The notes beneath the pieces are model-generated. The model was not told the origin of the DNA, did no database searches, and saw only the letters and a list, made by a program, of their open reading frames with translations. Of a stretch of DNA of 64,000 nucleotides, positions 35,826-44,460 are shown piece after piece (position 1 is the stretch's first letter; each line of letters starts with the position of its first letter). Location of the stretch: contig NC_016477.1 in the NCBI RefSeq assembly GCF_000226095.1, positions 3,658,001-3,722,000 on the forward strand. The letters run 5' to 3'. The position numbers were made by a program, and so were the translations under genes. Source of the DNA: Thermothelomyces thermophilus ATCC 42464. Its lineage: Eukaryota > Ascomycota > Sordariomycetes > Sordariales > Chaetomiaceae.

Positions 35826-38444
35826 ATGGGTACCGAGGGAGAGCTGGTCCGAGACCTGGCGCAGCTGACGCGCCGGGACGTGGCGCTGGTGGGGGGAAAG
35901 AACTCGTCGCTGGGCGAGATGATCGGGGCGCTGACGGCCGAGGGGATCGCCGTGCCGCCCGGGTTCGCGACGACGTCGCGGGCGTACTGGCTCTTCGTCG
36001 ACGCCAACGGGATCCGGGACCAGATGGGCCGGCTCCTGGCCGCGTGGGAGCGCGGCGAGGCGAGCCTGGCCGAGACGGGCCGGGCGGTGCGCGCTCTCTT
36101 CCTCGGCGGGAGGTGGCCGGTCGAGGCCGAGGCGGCCGTCCGGGCTGCCTACCGGGACCTCTCGGCCAGGTCCGGGTCCGGGTCCGGGTCTGAACAAGGG
36201 CAAGGGGTGTCAGTGGCGGTGCGGTCGAGCGCGACGGCCGAGGACCTGCCGGACGCGAGCTTCGCCGGCCAGCTCGAGTCGTACCTGAACGTGACGGGGG
36301 AGGAGGCGGTGCTGAGGGCGTGCCGGCGGTGCTACGCCTCGCTCTTCACCGACCGGGCCATCAGCTACCGGCGGGCGCGCGGGTTCGACCAGTCGGGCAT
36401 CGCGCTCTCGGTCGGGGTGCAGCGCATGGTGCGGTCCGACGGGGCCGGCGCCGGCGTCATGTTCTCGCTCGACACCGAGAGCGGCTTCGACAAGCTGGTC
36501 CTCATCAACGCCGCCTGGGGGCTGGGCGAAAACGTCGTCCAGGGGACCGTCAACCCGGACGAGTACCAGGTCTTCAAGCCGCTCCTGGACGACCCGGGCC
36601 TCGTGCCCATCATCGACAAGAAGCGCGGCGACAAGGCGGTCAAGATGATCTGCCATAGCGGCGGCGGCAGCAGTGAAGAAGAAGAGGAAGGGAAAGGAAG
36701 GGGAAGGGGAAGGGGAAGGAAAGAAGCAAAAGAAGAAGTCGAAGAAGAAGACGCAAGACGGACACGCAACGTGCCGACGTCCAAGGCGGAACGGGATGCG
36801 CTGGTGCTGAGCGACGACGAGATCCTGCAGCTGGCGCGCTGGGCCTGCACCATCGAACGGCACTACGGATGCCCGATGGACATGGAATGGGCCAAGGACG
36901 GCCCCGGCGGCCCCCTGTTCGTGGTGCAGGCCCGGCCCGAGACGGTGCACTCGCGGGCGCGGGCCCGGGGGGAGGCGGCCGTGCTCCGGACCTACTCGGT
37001 GGGCAACAAGGGCGCGGTGCTGTGCCGGGGCCTCTCGATCGGCGGGGCGGCGGTGGCCGGGCGGGTGTGTCTGATCGAGCACGCCCGGGACATGGACCGG
37101 TTCGAGGACGGGTCGGTGCTGGTGACGGGAGCCACGGACCCGGACTGGGTGCCCGTCATGAAGCGGGCGGCCGCCATCGTGACGGACCACGGCGGCCGCA
37201 CGTCGCACGCGGCCATCGTCAGCCGCGAGCTGGGCCTGCCCGCCGTCGTCGGCACGGGAAACGCCACCTACCTGCTGCACACGGGCCAGGACGTGACCGT
37301 CTCGTGCGCCGAGGGCGACGAGGGCTTCGTCTACGCCGGCCTGGCCGACATCTCGGCCCGCACCGTCGACCTGGCCGCCCTGCCGCCCGCCCGCACCCGC
37401 GTCATGCTCAACCTGGCCAACCCGGCCGCCGCCTACCGCTGGTGGCGCCTCCCCGCCGACGGCATCGGGCTCGCCCGCATGGAGTTCGTCATCGCCAACG
37501 CCATCCGCGTCCACCCCATGGCCCTCGTCCGCTTCGACCGGCTCCGGGACGCGGCCGCCCGCGAGGAGATCGCCCGTCTGACCGCCGGCTACGACGGCCA
37601 GAAGGGGGGGGATGATGATCGCCCGGGAACCGGAACCGGAACCGGAACCGGAACCGGAACCGGGACCGGGACCGGGACCGGCGGCAAGACCAAGCCCGAC
37701 TACTTTGTCGACCGGCTGGCTCACGGACTGGCCGCCCTCTGCGCCGTCGTGTGGCCCCGGCCGGCCGTCATCCGCATGAGCGACTTCAAGACCAACGAGT
37801 ACGCCGGCCTGGTCGGCGGGGCCGAGTTCGAGCCGGCCGAGGAGAACCCGATGCTGGGCTTCCGGGGCGCGTCGCGCTACTACTCGCCCCGGTACCGCGA
37901 AGGGTTCGCGCTCGAGTGCCGCGCCGTCAAGCGGCTGCGCGAGCGGATCGGCTTCGCCAACGCCGCCGTCATGATCCCCTTCTGCCGCACCCCGGACGAA
38001 GCCGACCGGGTGCTGGCCGTCATGGCCGAGAACGGGCTGGTCCGGGGCGAGAACGGGCTGCGGGTGTACGTGATGTGCGAGATCCCCTCCAACGTGATCC
38101 TGGCGGCCGACTTCGCCGCCCGCTTCGACGCCTTCTCCGTCGGCTCCAACGACCTGACCCAGCTGACCCTCGGCGTCGACCGCGACTCGGCCGACCTCGC
38201 CGGCCTCTTCGACGAGCGCGACCCGGCCGTCCGCTGGATGATCGCCCGCGCCGTCGACGCCGCCCACCGCGCCGGCCGCCCCGTCGGCATCTGCGGCCAG
38301 GCCCCGAGCGACCACCCGGCCTTTGCCCGCTTCCTCGTCGAGGCCGGCATCGACTCCATCTCCGTCAGCCCCGACAGCTTCCTCGCCGTCAAGCAGCACG
38401 TCGCCGCGAGCGAGGCCGCCCTGGCGCGTGACGTGAACAGATAG
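35826..38444 (+). CDS. ppsA: Phosphoenolpyruvate synthase (pyruvate, water dikinase), bacterial type
   Basis: A single 872-aa exon. PpsA converts pyruvate + ATP + H2O to PEP + AMP + Pi. Three domains are intact: the N-terminal ATP-grasp part (LVGGKNSSLGEM, VRSSATAEDLPDASFAGQ, GLGENVVQG, and MDMEWAKDG); the swivelling phosphohistidine domain DHGGRTSHAAIVSRELG with catalytic His461; and the C-terminal PEP/pyruvate barrel (GIGLARMEFVI, IRMSDFKTNEYAGL, GSNDLTQLTLGVDRDS) with the proton-donor Cys823 in GICGQAPSD. E. coli PpsA has about 790 residues. The excess is largely low-complexity: Ser/Gly (about 116-122), a Glu/Lys/Arg insert (about 279-314) and a (Gly-Thr)10 tract (about 601-619). Lack of introns and bacterial wording suggest ancient transfer from bacteria, followed by adaptation to GC-rich host codons. 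Eukaryotic pyruvate phosphate dikinase is less likely because the spacing and motifs are those of PpsA. Confidence 0.93.
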   Translation: MGTEGELVRDLAQLTRRDVALVGGKNSSLGEMIGALTAEGIAVPPGFATTSRAYWLFVDANGIRDQMGRLLAAWERGEASLAETGRAVRALFLGGRWPVEAEAAVRAAYRDLSARSGSGSGSEQGQGVSVAVRSSATAEDLPDASFAGQLESYLNVTGEEAVLRACRRCYASLFTDRAISYRRARGFDQSGIALSVGVQRMVRSDGAGAGVMFSLDTESGFDKLVLINAAWGLGENVVQGTVNPDEYQVFKPLLDDPGLVPIIDKKRGDKAVKMICHSGGGSSEEEEEGKGRGRGRGRKEAKEEVEEEDARRTRNVPTSKAERDALVLSDDEILQLARWACTIERHYGCPMDMEWAKDGPGGPLFVVQARPETVHSRARARGEAAVLRTYSVGNKGAVLCRGLSIGGAAVAGRVCLIEHARDMDRFEDGSVLVTGATDPDWVPVMKRAAAIVTDHGGRTSHAAIVSRELGLPAVVGTGNATYLLHTGQDVTVSCAEGDEGFVYAGLADISARTVDLAALPPARTRVMLNLANPAAAYRWWRLPADGIGLARMEFVIANAIRVHPMALVRFDRLRDAAAREEIARLTAGYDGQKGGDDDRPGTGTGTGTGTGTGTGTGTGGKTKPDYFVDRLAHGLAALCAVVWPRPAVIRMSDFKTNEYAGLVGGAEFEPAEENPMLGFRGASRYYSPRYREGFALECRAVKRLRERIGFANAAVMIPFCRTPDEADRVLAVMAENGLVRGENGLRVYVMCEIPSNVILAADFAARFDAFSVGSNDLTQLTLGVDRDSADLAGLFDERDPAVRWMIARAVDAAHRAGRPVGICGQAPSDHPAFARFLVEAGIDSISVSPDSFLAVKQHVAASEAALARDVNR
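37625..37682 (+). repeat. In-frame hexamer minisatellite in the PEP synthase gene
   Basis: About six GGAACC units followed by three GGGACC units, all in frame, encoding a Gly-Thr repeat. The switch from A to G in the unit shows expansion followed by divergence. It lies between the barrel block around residue 590 and the block starting KPDYFVDRLAHG, so it is probably a surface loop. Confidence 0.9.
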
Positions 38445-38844
38445 CCATTTTTTTCTTTTCTTTTTTCTTTGATTATTATTATTATTTACGTCTGAAATCA
38501 GGTAATTAATCACGGGGGTATTTCAATAAAGATGGTGGCTTGTATGTATGCACCTACGATACGAGATTGTTTTTTATTATTAGGTGCAGAGGTACGGTAA
38601 TTATTATTAGTACACAGAAGGGCGTCATCAAGTCCATGTAGAGTACATGAATGACGAATATTCTGGGTTGAATTTCGGTTTTTTTTTTTTTTTGGCTCAC
38701 TATTCAACGAGCAGTTCAATTGATTAATTAGTTATGATTAATTTCCAATAATTAACTCGTTTTGCCAATACTCAGTCCATTGTGTTGCCCATCTGTTGTT
38801 AACCCCTGACACCCCTGACTTCAACCTCCCCCCCCCCCCCGCCC

Positions 38845-38890
<46 letters not shown>

Positions 38891-38988
38891 ACAAGCTAAC
38901 GAGACCTACAAGTAAGTACCAACCTTACTAGCACGGTCCGTACATAACATGTATGTACATACTGTACCTATGTATCCGTACTGCACTC
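38445..38988. other. Convergent intergenic region, PEP synthase / LDH-like
   Basis: About 545 bases between the two stops. AT-rich, with several TTAATTA/GATTAATTA words and the C/T homopolymer block at 38828-38889. Confidence 0.6.
38828..38889 (+). repeat. C-run / T37 homopolymer block
   Basis: Thirteen C, one G, eleven C, then 37 T. Read on the LDH-sense strand it is A37 followed by G runs, about 100 bases past the LDH-like stop codon. The LDH-like gene has introns, so it is not a simple retrocopy tail. Confidence 0.85.
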
Positions 38989-40150
38989 TCACTGGCTCTT
39001 GTGCAATCGCTCAATCGTCTCCTTGAGCCTCTGGGCCGACCGGGACACCGTGGCCTTCTCACGCTCGTCCAGCGGCATCGCGATCGTCCGCATGATGCCC
39101 TTCCTCCCCAGAACCACGGGCAGGCTGAAGCAGCAGCCATAGTCGGGCTGGTAGTAGCTGACCGGCCGCACGTCGCCCTTGTCCCGGAGGACGGTCGAGC
39201 AGAGGCTGGCCACGACCGAGCCGATGCCAAAAGGTGTGCCCCCCTTGGCCCGGATGATGTGCTCGGAACGGAACTTGCACTCGTCCTCGAGGTCCGCGTG
39301 CATGAGTTCCACGCCCGACACGACTGGAGCCACGAACCTGTCCAGCGGCACCCCGTTGACCGTCGCCGTCGACCACGTCACCACCTGCGAGTCGCCGTGC
39401 AAGCCCACCACGGACAGGTGGATGGCATCGGCCGAGACCTTGGAAAACAAGATTGTCAGTCGGATGATGCTTTTACCTCGAAGGTAATGACTAATAAAGT
39501 AATCGTGAAAGAAGGACTGCTTTAGGACCGAAAAGGAAGGGGCAAAAAAAAATTGAGGAGTAATTACTCACCCCGGCCTTGTCGGCCACTAGACCCCGGA
39601 GCCGCACCGAGTCCAGAAAGGTGCCCGAGCCAAACACTTGGAACCTCGGGAGCCCCGAGAGCTCCTGCGCGATGGAGGTGAGCAGGTCGACCGGGTTTGA
39701 CACCACGATCACGATAGCGTCGGACCGGAACGGCGTCATGTCCCGCATCACGCTGCGCATGACCGACACGTTGCGGTGCATGTGCTGGACGTTCGTCTCG
39801 CCTAATTAATTATTCTCATGCGTGAGCCCCTTTTTGCATCCCCTGAGATGAGAAAATTAATAATTAATCAGAAACTGACCGATGGACCACTTGGAGCCGG
39901 CGGTGATGACCACAATGTCGCACTGGCCCGCCTCGCGGTGCGTCGCCGCCCGCACGCGCGTGCCGCTGCCGATGCCGTACGCCACGTCGGCCAGATCGCG
40001 TACCTGCCCGTCTCGCCAGTCTGCTTTGATGTCCACCAGCAGCAGCTCGCCCGCGACCGACTCGAGGATCAGCGCGTACGCCGCCGCCGCGCCCACCTGG
40101 CCCACCCCCACGATCGCGATCCGCGACGTCGGCTTCTCGTTTCCGCTCAT
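38989..40150 (-). CDS. L-lactate dehydrogenase family protein (LDH/MDH superfamily), atypical substrate loop
   Basis: Three exons on the minus strand (40150-39880, 39801-39572, 39438-38989) encode 316 aa. The NAD-binding motif is IAIVGVGQVGAAAAY, with Asp40 closing the Rossmann strand. Further family marks are VVSNPVDLLT, GSGTFLDSVRLRG (Asp154 and Arg157, equal to Asp168/Arg171 of LDH), and GLHGDSQ with catalytic His181. The block ELMHADLEDECKFRSEHIIRAKGGTPFGIG is LDH-like rather than MDH-like. The mobile loop reads AGSKWSIGETN: Trp88 stands where LDH has Gln102, and Asn94 stands where the carbonyl-polarising Arg109 is expected. The loop spans an exon junction (ATC G|GC GAG ACG AAC), whose splice sites look good. 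The enzyme may act on another 2-hydroxy acid or be weak on lactate. It converges on the PEP synthase gene, with 544 bases between stops. Confidence 0.87.
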
Positions 40151-40796
40151 GGATGATGGCTTTTTAATTAGGCGTCTTGAAAATTAAAGGTGTTATCAAT
40201 ATCCTGCTTCAAGGGTCTCTTTGTTTCCGACAAGTCGTTTTTGTTTCTTGGCCTAATTAATTATACGCAGTACTCGTCAATTTTCCCTTCTACTTTTCAA
40301 AAGAAACAGGGATAAATATAGATGCTGCGGTGGGTTTTACGTGTGGTTAACGAATCAAAAAGGTATGTTATCGCAAAGCAGGACCTTGGGAAAGGTGAGG
40401 TAGGTGCTAGCTTACATAGCTGGTTGCCTGTCCTGGATTGCTGAATCAGTCCGAGTCATCCGCTGCCCCTCCCGATCTCGACCAGTCGAATGACCGACTG
40501 ATCTCACCATGACAGCGAGGCCCCTATCCAAAATCGTTCTCCACACCTCAGCGGTGCTTTCTGAGATCCGGCTTCTGTTCGTATTGCGTGTACGTCCGTA
40601 ATCCACATAACTGAACCTGATGCTTACAGTTACCTGACGCAATCCGACCTCGAACCAAGACCACCTCGGCCAGAGTTATAGGCACCCCAGCCATGCCTTT
40701 CGTAAGACGAGACAGAAATCCTCACCTGATGTTCACCCGATGGTAGACAAGATCAAGATCGTTCCTTGCCCGTCCGTTCTAGAACTGAAGAGACCT

Positions 40797-40814
40797 GGGG
40801 GGGGGGGGGGGGGG
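40797..40814 (+). repeat. G18 homopolymer
   Basis: Eighteen consecutive G in non-coding DNA. Confidence 0.9.
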
Positions 40815-41127
40815 AGGGCAATGAAACAATCGAAGTTCATGAGTTAATTATTATTTACGGCACTTGCGGACTCCTGGCTTGATTAATTTGCACCCAACGT
40901 TCCCGATCGCCTGCTTGACCATCTCAACCCATCAATCACCAACATTCTTCAGCTCCCCCGATTATTATGCATGAACGTCGCGTACCCAATCGGAACCGGA
41001 AACCCAGAGCAAAAACAGCCACGCGACACTCTCGCATACAACAACGCATACAACAACCTGCCTCTCCTCTCAAACCTTCATTTAATTAGACCACGGATTC
41101 GACTCCGGTAGACGATGATCAGATAAT

Positions 41128-41508
41128 ATGGACATGGCTTGTCCGCTCAGAATGATCGCTATAGCCGTCGAAGATGACGACCTGATGTTCGGCGGCAGGC
41201 CGCTGTGCGCGTGGCACGAGGAGCACCGGAGGAGCCTCATCTCGCGCATCGTCGACGACAGCGACAACAACGACGACGACGACGAGGACGAGGAAGAGGA
41301 GGAGGAGGCGGAGAAGGGGGAGGAGAGAGAGAAGGAAGAGGAGGATAGGGGGGAGGAGGAGGAGGAGGAGGAGGAAAGAGGGCGACAGCGCGAGAGGCGA
41401 GGTCGGAGCGAGGGCGGGCTGCATCATGATCGCCACCATCATGACCATCGTCGCGGCCAGGGCGCCCCCAACACGCGGCATGGCGACCAACAAAGTGATA
41501 CTTGGTAA
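41128..41508 (+). CDS. Hypothetical acidic low-complexity ORF
   Basis: 126-aa open frame. It starts MDMACPLRMIAIAVEDDD, continues LMFGGRPLCAWHEEHRRSL, then becomes an Asp/Glu/Arg-rich run and ends in His/Arg-rich GLHHDRHHHDHRRGQ. The DNA below the acidic part (about 41270-41395) is an almost pure purine tract, which keeps frames open by chance on both strands. The N-terminal 45 residues are the only part that looks like protein. I do not recognise a family. Could be noise. Confidence 0.3.
   Translation: MDMACPLRMIAIAVEDDDLMFGGRPLCAWHEEHRRSLISRIVDDSDNNDDDDEDEEEEEEAEKGEEREKEEEDRGEEEEEEEERGRQRERRGRSEGGLHHDRHHHDHRRGQGAPNTRHGDQQSDTW
41270..41395 (+). repeat. Purine (GAG/GAA) tract
   Basis: About 125 bases almost entirely A/G with GAC/GAG/GAA triplets. 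Such tracts can form triplex DNA and are length-variable. Confidence 0.75.
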
Positions 41509-42045
41509 GGTAAGCTGAGGTAGGTACCTAGGTATCTATGACCGCTAAATATTCATCACAAACATACCTAGGCACGTCGTCACACGGCAGAATCAGGGGG
41601 GGAATACTGAACTCCTGCTCTGGCATGTCTCGCTTTCCACCGCACCAATCTTCCTTAATTGCATCCTTCTCCTTCTCGGAGGCGCAAATTCGAGTATCGA
41701 GGATTCTTGAACCGTTTGGGTAATTACTTCACAATGCTCAGTCCGTATGTGGGAGAGGTACGTCAGCCCGCCGCTCCCCGCGAGGGTGACATCAGACGAT
41801 ATGTAATTACTTATATTAATATCAACTGTGTGGATAATATCCCAATTCTCTTCAGTTAGGGTTTCAATAGCATGGTAGATAATTTTATTCTTTTGCTCTT
41901 TGTTCTATTACATGAGCTTTCTACTAGTATGAAGCCCGTGCAATTTGAGCTGTGCATGTCGGGGTCTCGACGAGACTCTGGAGCGTTGATTCCCAGGGGG
42001 TGCTTTTGGGTTGCCTAATGTCATCCCTAGTAATTATCTAAGTAC

Positions 42046-42315
42046 ATGGCTAATTGCCTCACCCCAATCATTCAGAAGGGCTTTTGTCATCACGATGGTG
42101 CTACAAAAGTATCGAGCGGGATACTTGCCCATCTTGACGACTTGCTGCGGGTCAGACCACACACATTGCCAGAGCCGCCCGTGAACAACGGCGTCACGGC
42201 AGATGTCGCCATGGGAGCCTTGTTAGATATGGAGGAAGAAGCGATTCAAGAAGAGCTCGAGAATCCGGAGACGACCGAGGAAGAGCGTGTCGAGATGAGG
42301 CAGCGACTGAAGTGA
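42046..42315 (+). CDS. Hypothetical small ORF
   Basis: 89-aa open frame with a Glu-rich amphipathic C-terminal helix (ALLDMEEEAIQEELENPETT, then EEERVEMRQRLK). It could be the last exon of a larger gene or a decayed fragment; no upstream exon was found. Family unknown. Confidence 0.27.
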   Translation: MANCLTPIIQKGFCHHDGATKVSSGILAHLDDLLRVRPHTLPEPPVNNGVTADVAMGALLDMEEEAIQEELENPETTEEERVEMRQRLK

Positions 42316-43170
42316 GACCACTAATTAAGACCCATACCTGGATTTTCACGCACCGGCACTTCGTGGCCTATTAATAGGACGAAACAAAGCAATATAATTA
42401 TAAGGTCAACGGCGCTGGCTCGACTTTATGAAAACTCTTGGACCACCTTCGTAGGTGTTTTCGCTGGTTCTTTGTCAGGGAAGAGGTCATGGCTACAGTT
42501 GCCTCGCAAGCTGGATCCGGGTCATCAGACAAAATCGAGTTGGCAACTCTCCCCTGGAACCAGTTCGGCTGGTGCTTCCCAGCCTGATGATATAAAGCCA
42601 TCGAAAAGGGGGAATGAGCCATCTCATTGAACCTGGCCGTCTTTCTCACGAGCCTGTTGTTTCACCATGTAATTAGGCCAGACGTTAAGCTCCTACTAAT
42701 TCTATTGTCCAAGCGCTGAATGTCTCTATTAAGGATGATAGCATGTCGAAGCCACTGTAGTGTGGCCATGGAGATATGACTAGGGCTCGAGCGATGAAGA
42801 AGTTTTCTGGCACCGGCTGGAAGATGATGTGGCGAATGCTTGCTCAACCGCTTGCAGATTTCTCCTCCGAGCCCTACAGAGACATGTGAAACGGCCTTTC
42901 CGAACCCTGCATCGTGGAAAGGGGTCATATGCGTAAGGTGCGCAGCAGGCCTGCGAAAGGCTTGGGACTCGAGAGTTTACCAAGAACTTAATTATACTTT
43001 GCTTTAATATTAAAAGCTTGACCCTTCCCACCGCCCTTGGGATCCCCCCCCGTCTCTGCACACTTCACAAACCTCGTCAACACAACCACCCGATCTATCT
43101 CACAACCACTGACTGATCCCTCAGCATCCAAGCCTTTCCAAAGCTCAAAACGAACAAACTAAAAAAGAAA

Positions 43171-43953
43171 ATGCGCGCCAGTGTCCTGTCCCCCGTGCTC
43201 GCCGGCCTCGCGGCGCTTGCTTCCCTCGTTGCCGCCGCCCCCATCGCTCCTGGAAACGATAATCCTGCTCCTTCCCTTCGTCCGGCCCCCCCTCGCACCC
43301 GCATCTTTGCCCAGCTCCTCCGCCGCTGGGGTAAGCCCAAGGGCAAGGGCAAGGGCATCGCGGGCTCTTCCGGCAGCCACGGCGGCTCCAAGCTGAACAT
43401 CTGGGAGCCCGGCTACGTCGTCTTTGAGCGCCCGGGCCCCTGGACGCCGACGACGACGACGACTACGACGCCGACGTCGTCCTCCTCGACCTCCTCTTTC
43501 TCGCATGCTGACTGGGATGCCGCGGTGGTCATGGTGACGGTGACGGTCACGGTGGTCACGGCGACCGAGACCGGGCACGAGCTTGGTGCAACAACGGAGC
43601 CTTCAGCCACCGCCGCCGCCCTCTCCACAGATCCGGGCACTACGAGCTTCTCTGCCGAGTTGGCGGCCACCGACGTCGTCGTTGCTCTCGTCGCTGTCGC
43701 CGGCCCCGTTGCTCGCCCACGTCCTGTCCTCTGTTTCCAGCTCTGCGACGTCATCCTCTCTCGACTGAGTTCGACAGCTATTCGGTGCGAGTCCCGTAGG
43801 AGTTTCAGTTTTTGGTTCTGTCGGTCGATGGGCTCGTTTATTAACCGAATTGGCAGCATTGAGGTGGAAACCTGGTCTCGGACTGCCTCCTCAGGCTTCT
43901 GGAGAGGTATCTGCCTCCTATTCATATTCCCAGGCGTGCTGGCGAGGGCATGA
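43171..43953 (+). CDS. Putative secreted Thr/Ser-rich protein
   Basis: 260-aa open frame starting MRASVLSPVLAGLAALASLVAAAPIAPG, a convincing signal peptide with an Ala-Ala-Pro cleavage context. Then comes a basic patch (RRWGKPKGKGKG), a Thr run encoded by ACG repeats, and a Thr/Val-rich stretch (VMVTVTVTVVTATETG). Such Thr/Ser linkers are usually O-glycosylated. From about residue 190 the composition changes (CRSMGSFINRIG), and the true gene may be spliced or end earlier. The leader just before the ATG is A-rich (aaactaaaaaagaaaATG), which supports the start. No family recognised. Confidence 0.5.
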   Translation: MRASVLSPVLAGLAALASLVAAAPIAPGNDNPAPSLRPAPPRTRIFAQLLRRWGKPKGKGKGIAGSSGSHGGSKLNIWEPGYVVFERPGPWTPTTTTTTTPTSSSSTSSFSHADWDAAVVMVTVTVTVVTATETGHELGATTEPSATAAALSTDPGTTSFSAELAATDVVVALVAVAGPVARPRPVLCFQLCDVILSRLSSTAIRCESRRSFSFWFCRSMGSFINRIGSIEVETWSRTASSGFWRGICLLFIFPGVLARA

Positions 43954-44460
43954 AGAGATCCTCCTAGAAGTGTGTACAGTCACACGAGGAGATGGCAATG
44001 TTAGGTGAGATGTGATTAGGCTAGGCACAGGTACCGTGGCAGCGGAGCGCAATAATAGAGGGATTGTTAGAACCAACAAACCAGAGCAGGTGCCTTGGGA
44101 GAAACAATGAAGGTGCCAAGGTACCCCGAAATTTCACGGGAGTGGAGCAAATGTCAACTTTTCTTCTGTGTCAGGCACCCATCGTCTGTGCAATGCGGAC
44201 TTGCAACATCATTTTCCCAATTGAGTGATGTAGAAGCAACCGAGACCTCGGATGCCTGCTGCTGCCTGACACACTTGCCATTTCCAGTTATCCCCCAGCA
44301 AAATGGCTTGCTTGCGCTGTTGGATACTTAAAGGCATCGTTCCCAGACTTTATCTTCAGACCGGTTCGCCGTTCGCTAGAATCCTCATTCATCAACTTTT
44401 GACACAGCTATCGTTTGGCTACCTCTAATTAATTAACCATCTCCCGCGAGCGACAAAGCA

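Larger units (their letters stand above)
40151..44460. other. 4.3-kb region with only weakly supported small ORFs
   Basis: Contains three small plus-strand ORFs listed separately (41128, 42046, 43171), a G18 run (40797-40814) and an unusually high number of TAATTA/TTAATTA words. No other gene is supported on either strand. Confidence 0.45.

Noticed and set aside
36869-38431. Further plus-strand frames inside the PEP synthase gene
   Set aside because: Arg/Pro/Gly-rich shadows in the +1 or +2 frame with no domain signal.
35826-38444. Bacterial contamination as the source of the PEP synthase
   Set aside because: It lies in one contiguous stretch with fungal genes on both sides, has a TATA box and an AT-rich fungal-type flank on each side, and carries host-like simple-repeat expansions.
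36210-38513. 767-codon minus-strand open frame opposite the PEP synthase gene
   Set aside because: It mirrors the GC-rich codon use of the real gene, has a low-complexity Gly/Val/Asp composition and matches no family; a classic antisense shadow.
38853-40150. LDH-like gene as a retrocopy because of the A37 run downstream on its strand
   Set aside because: The gene has two phase-consistent introns, so it cannot be a processed copy.
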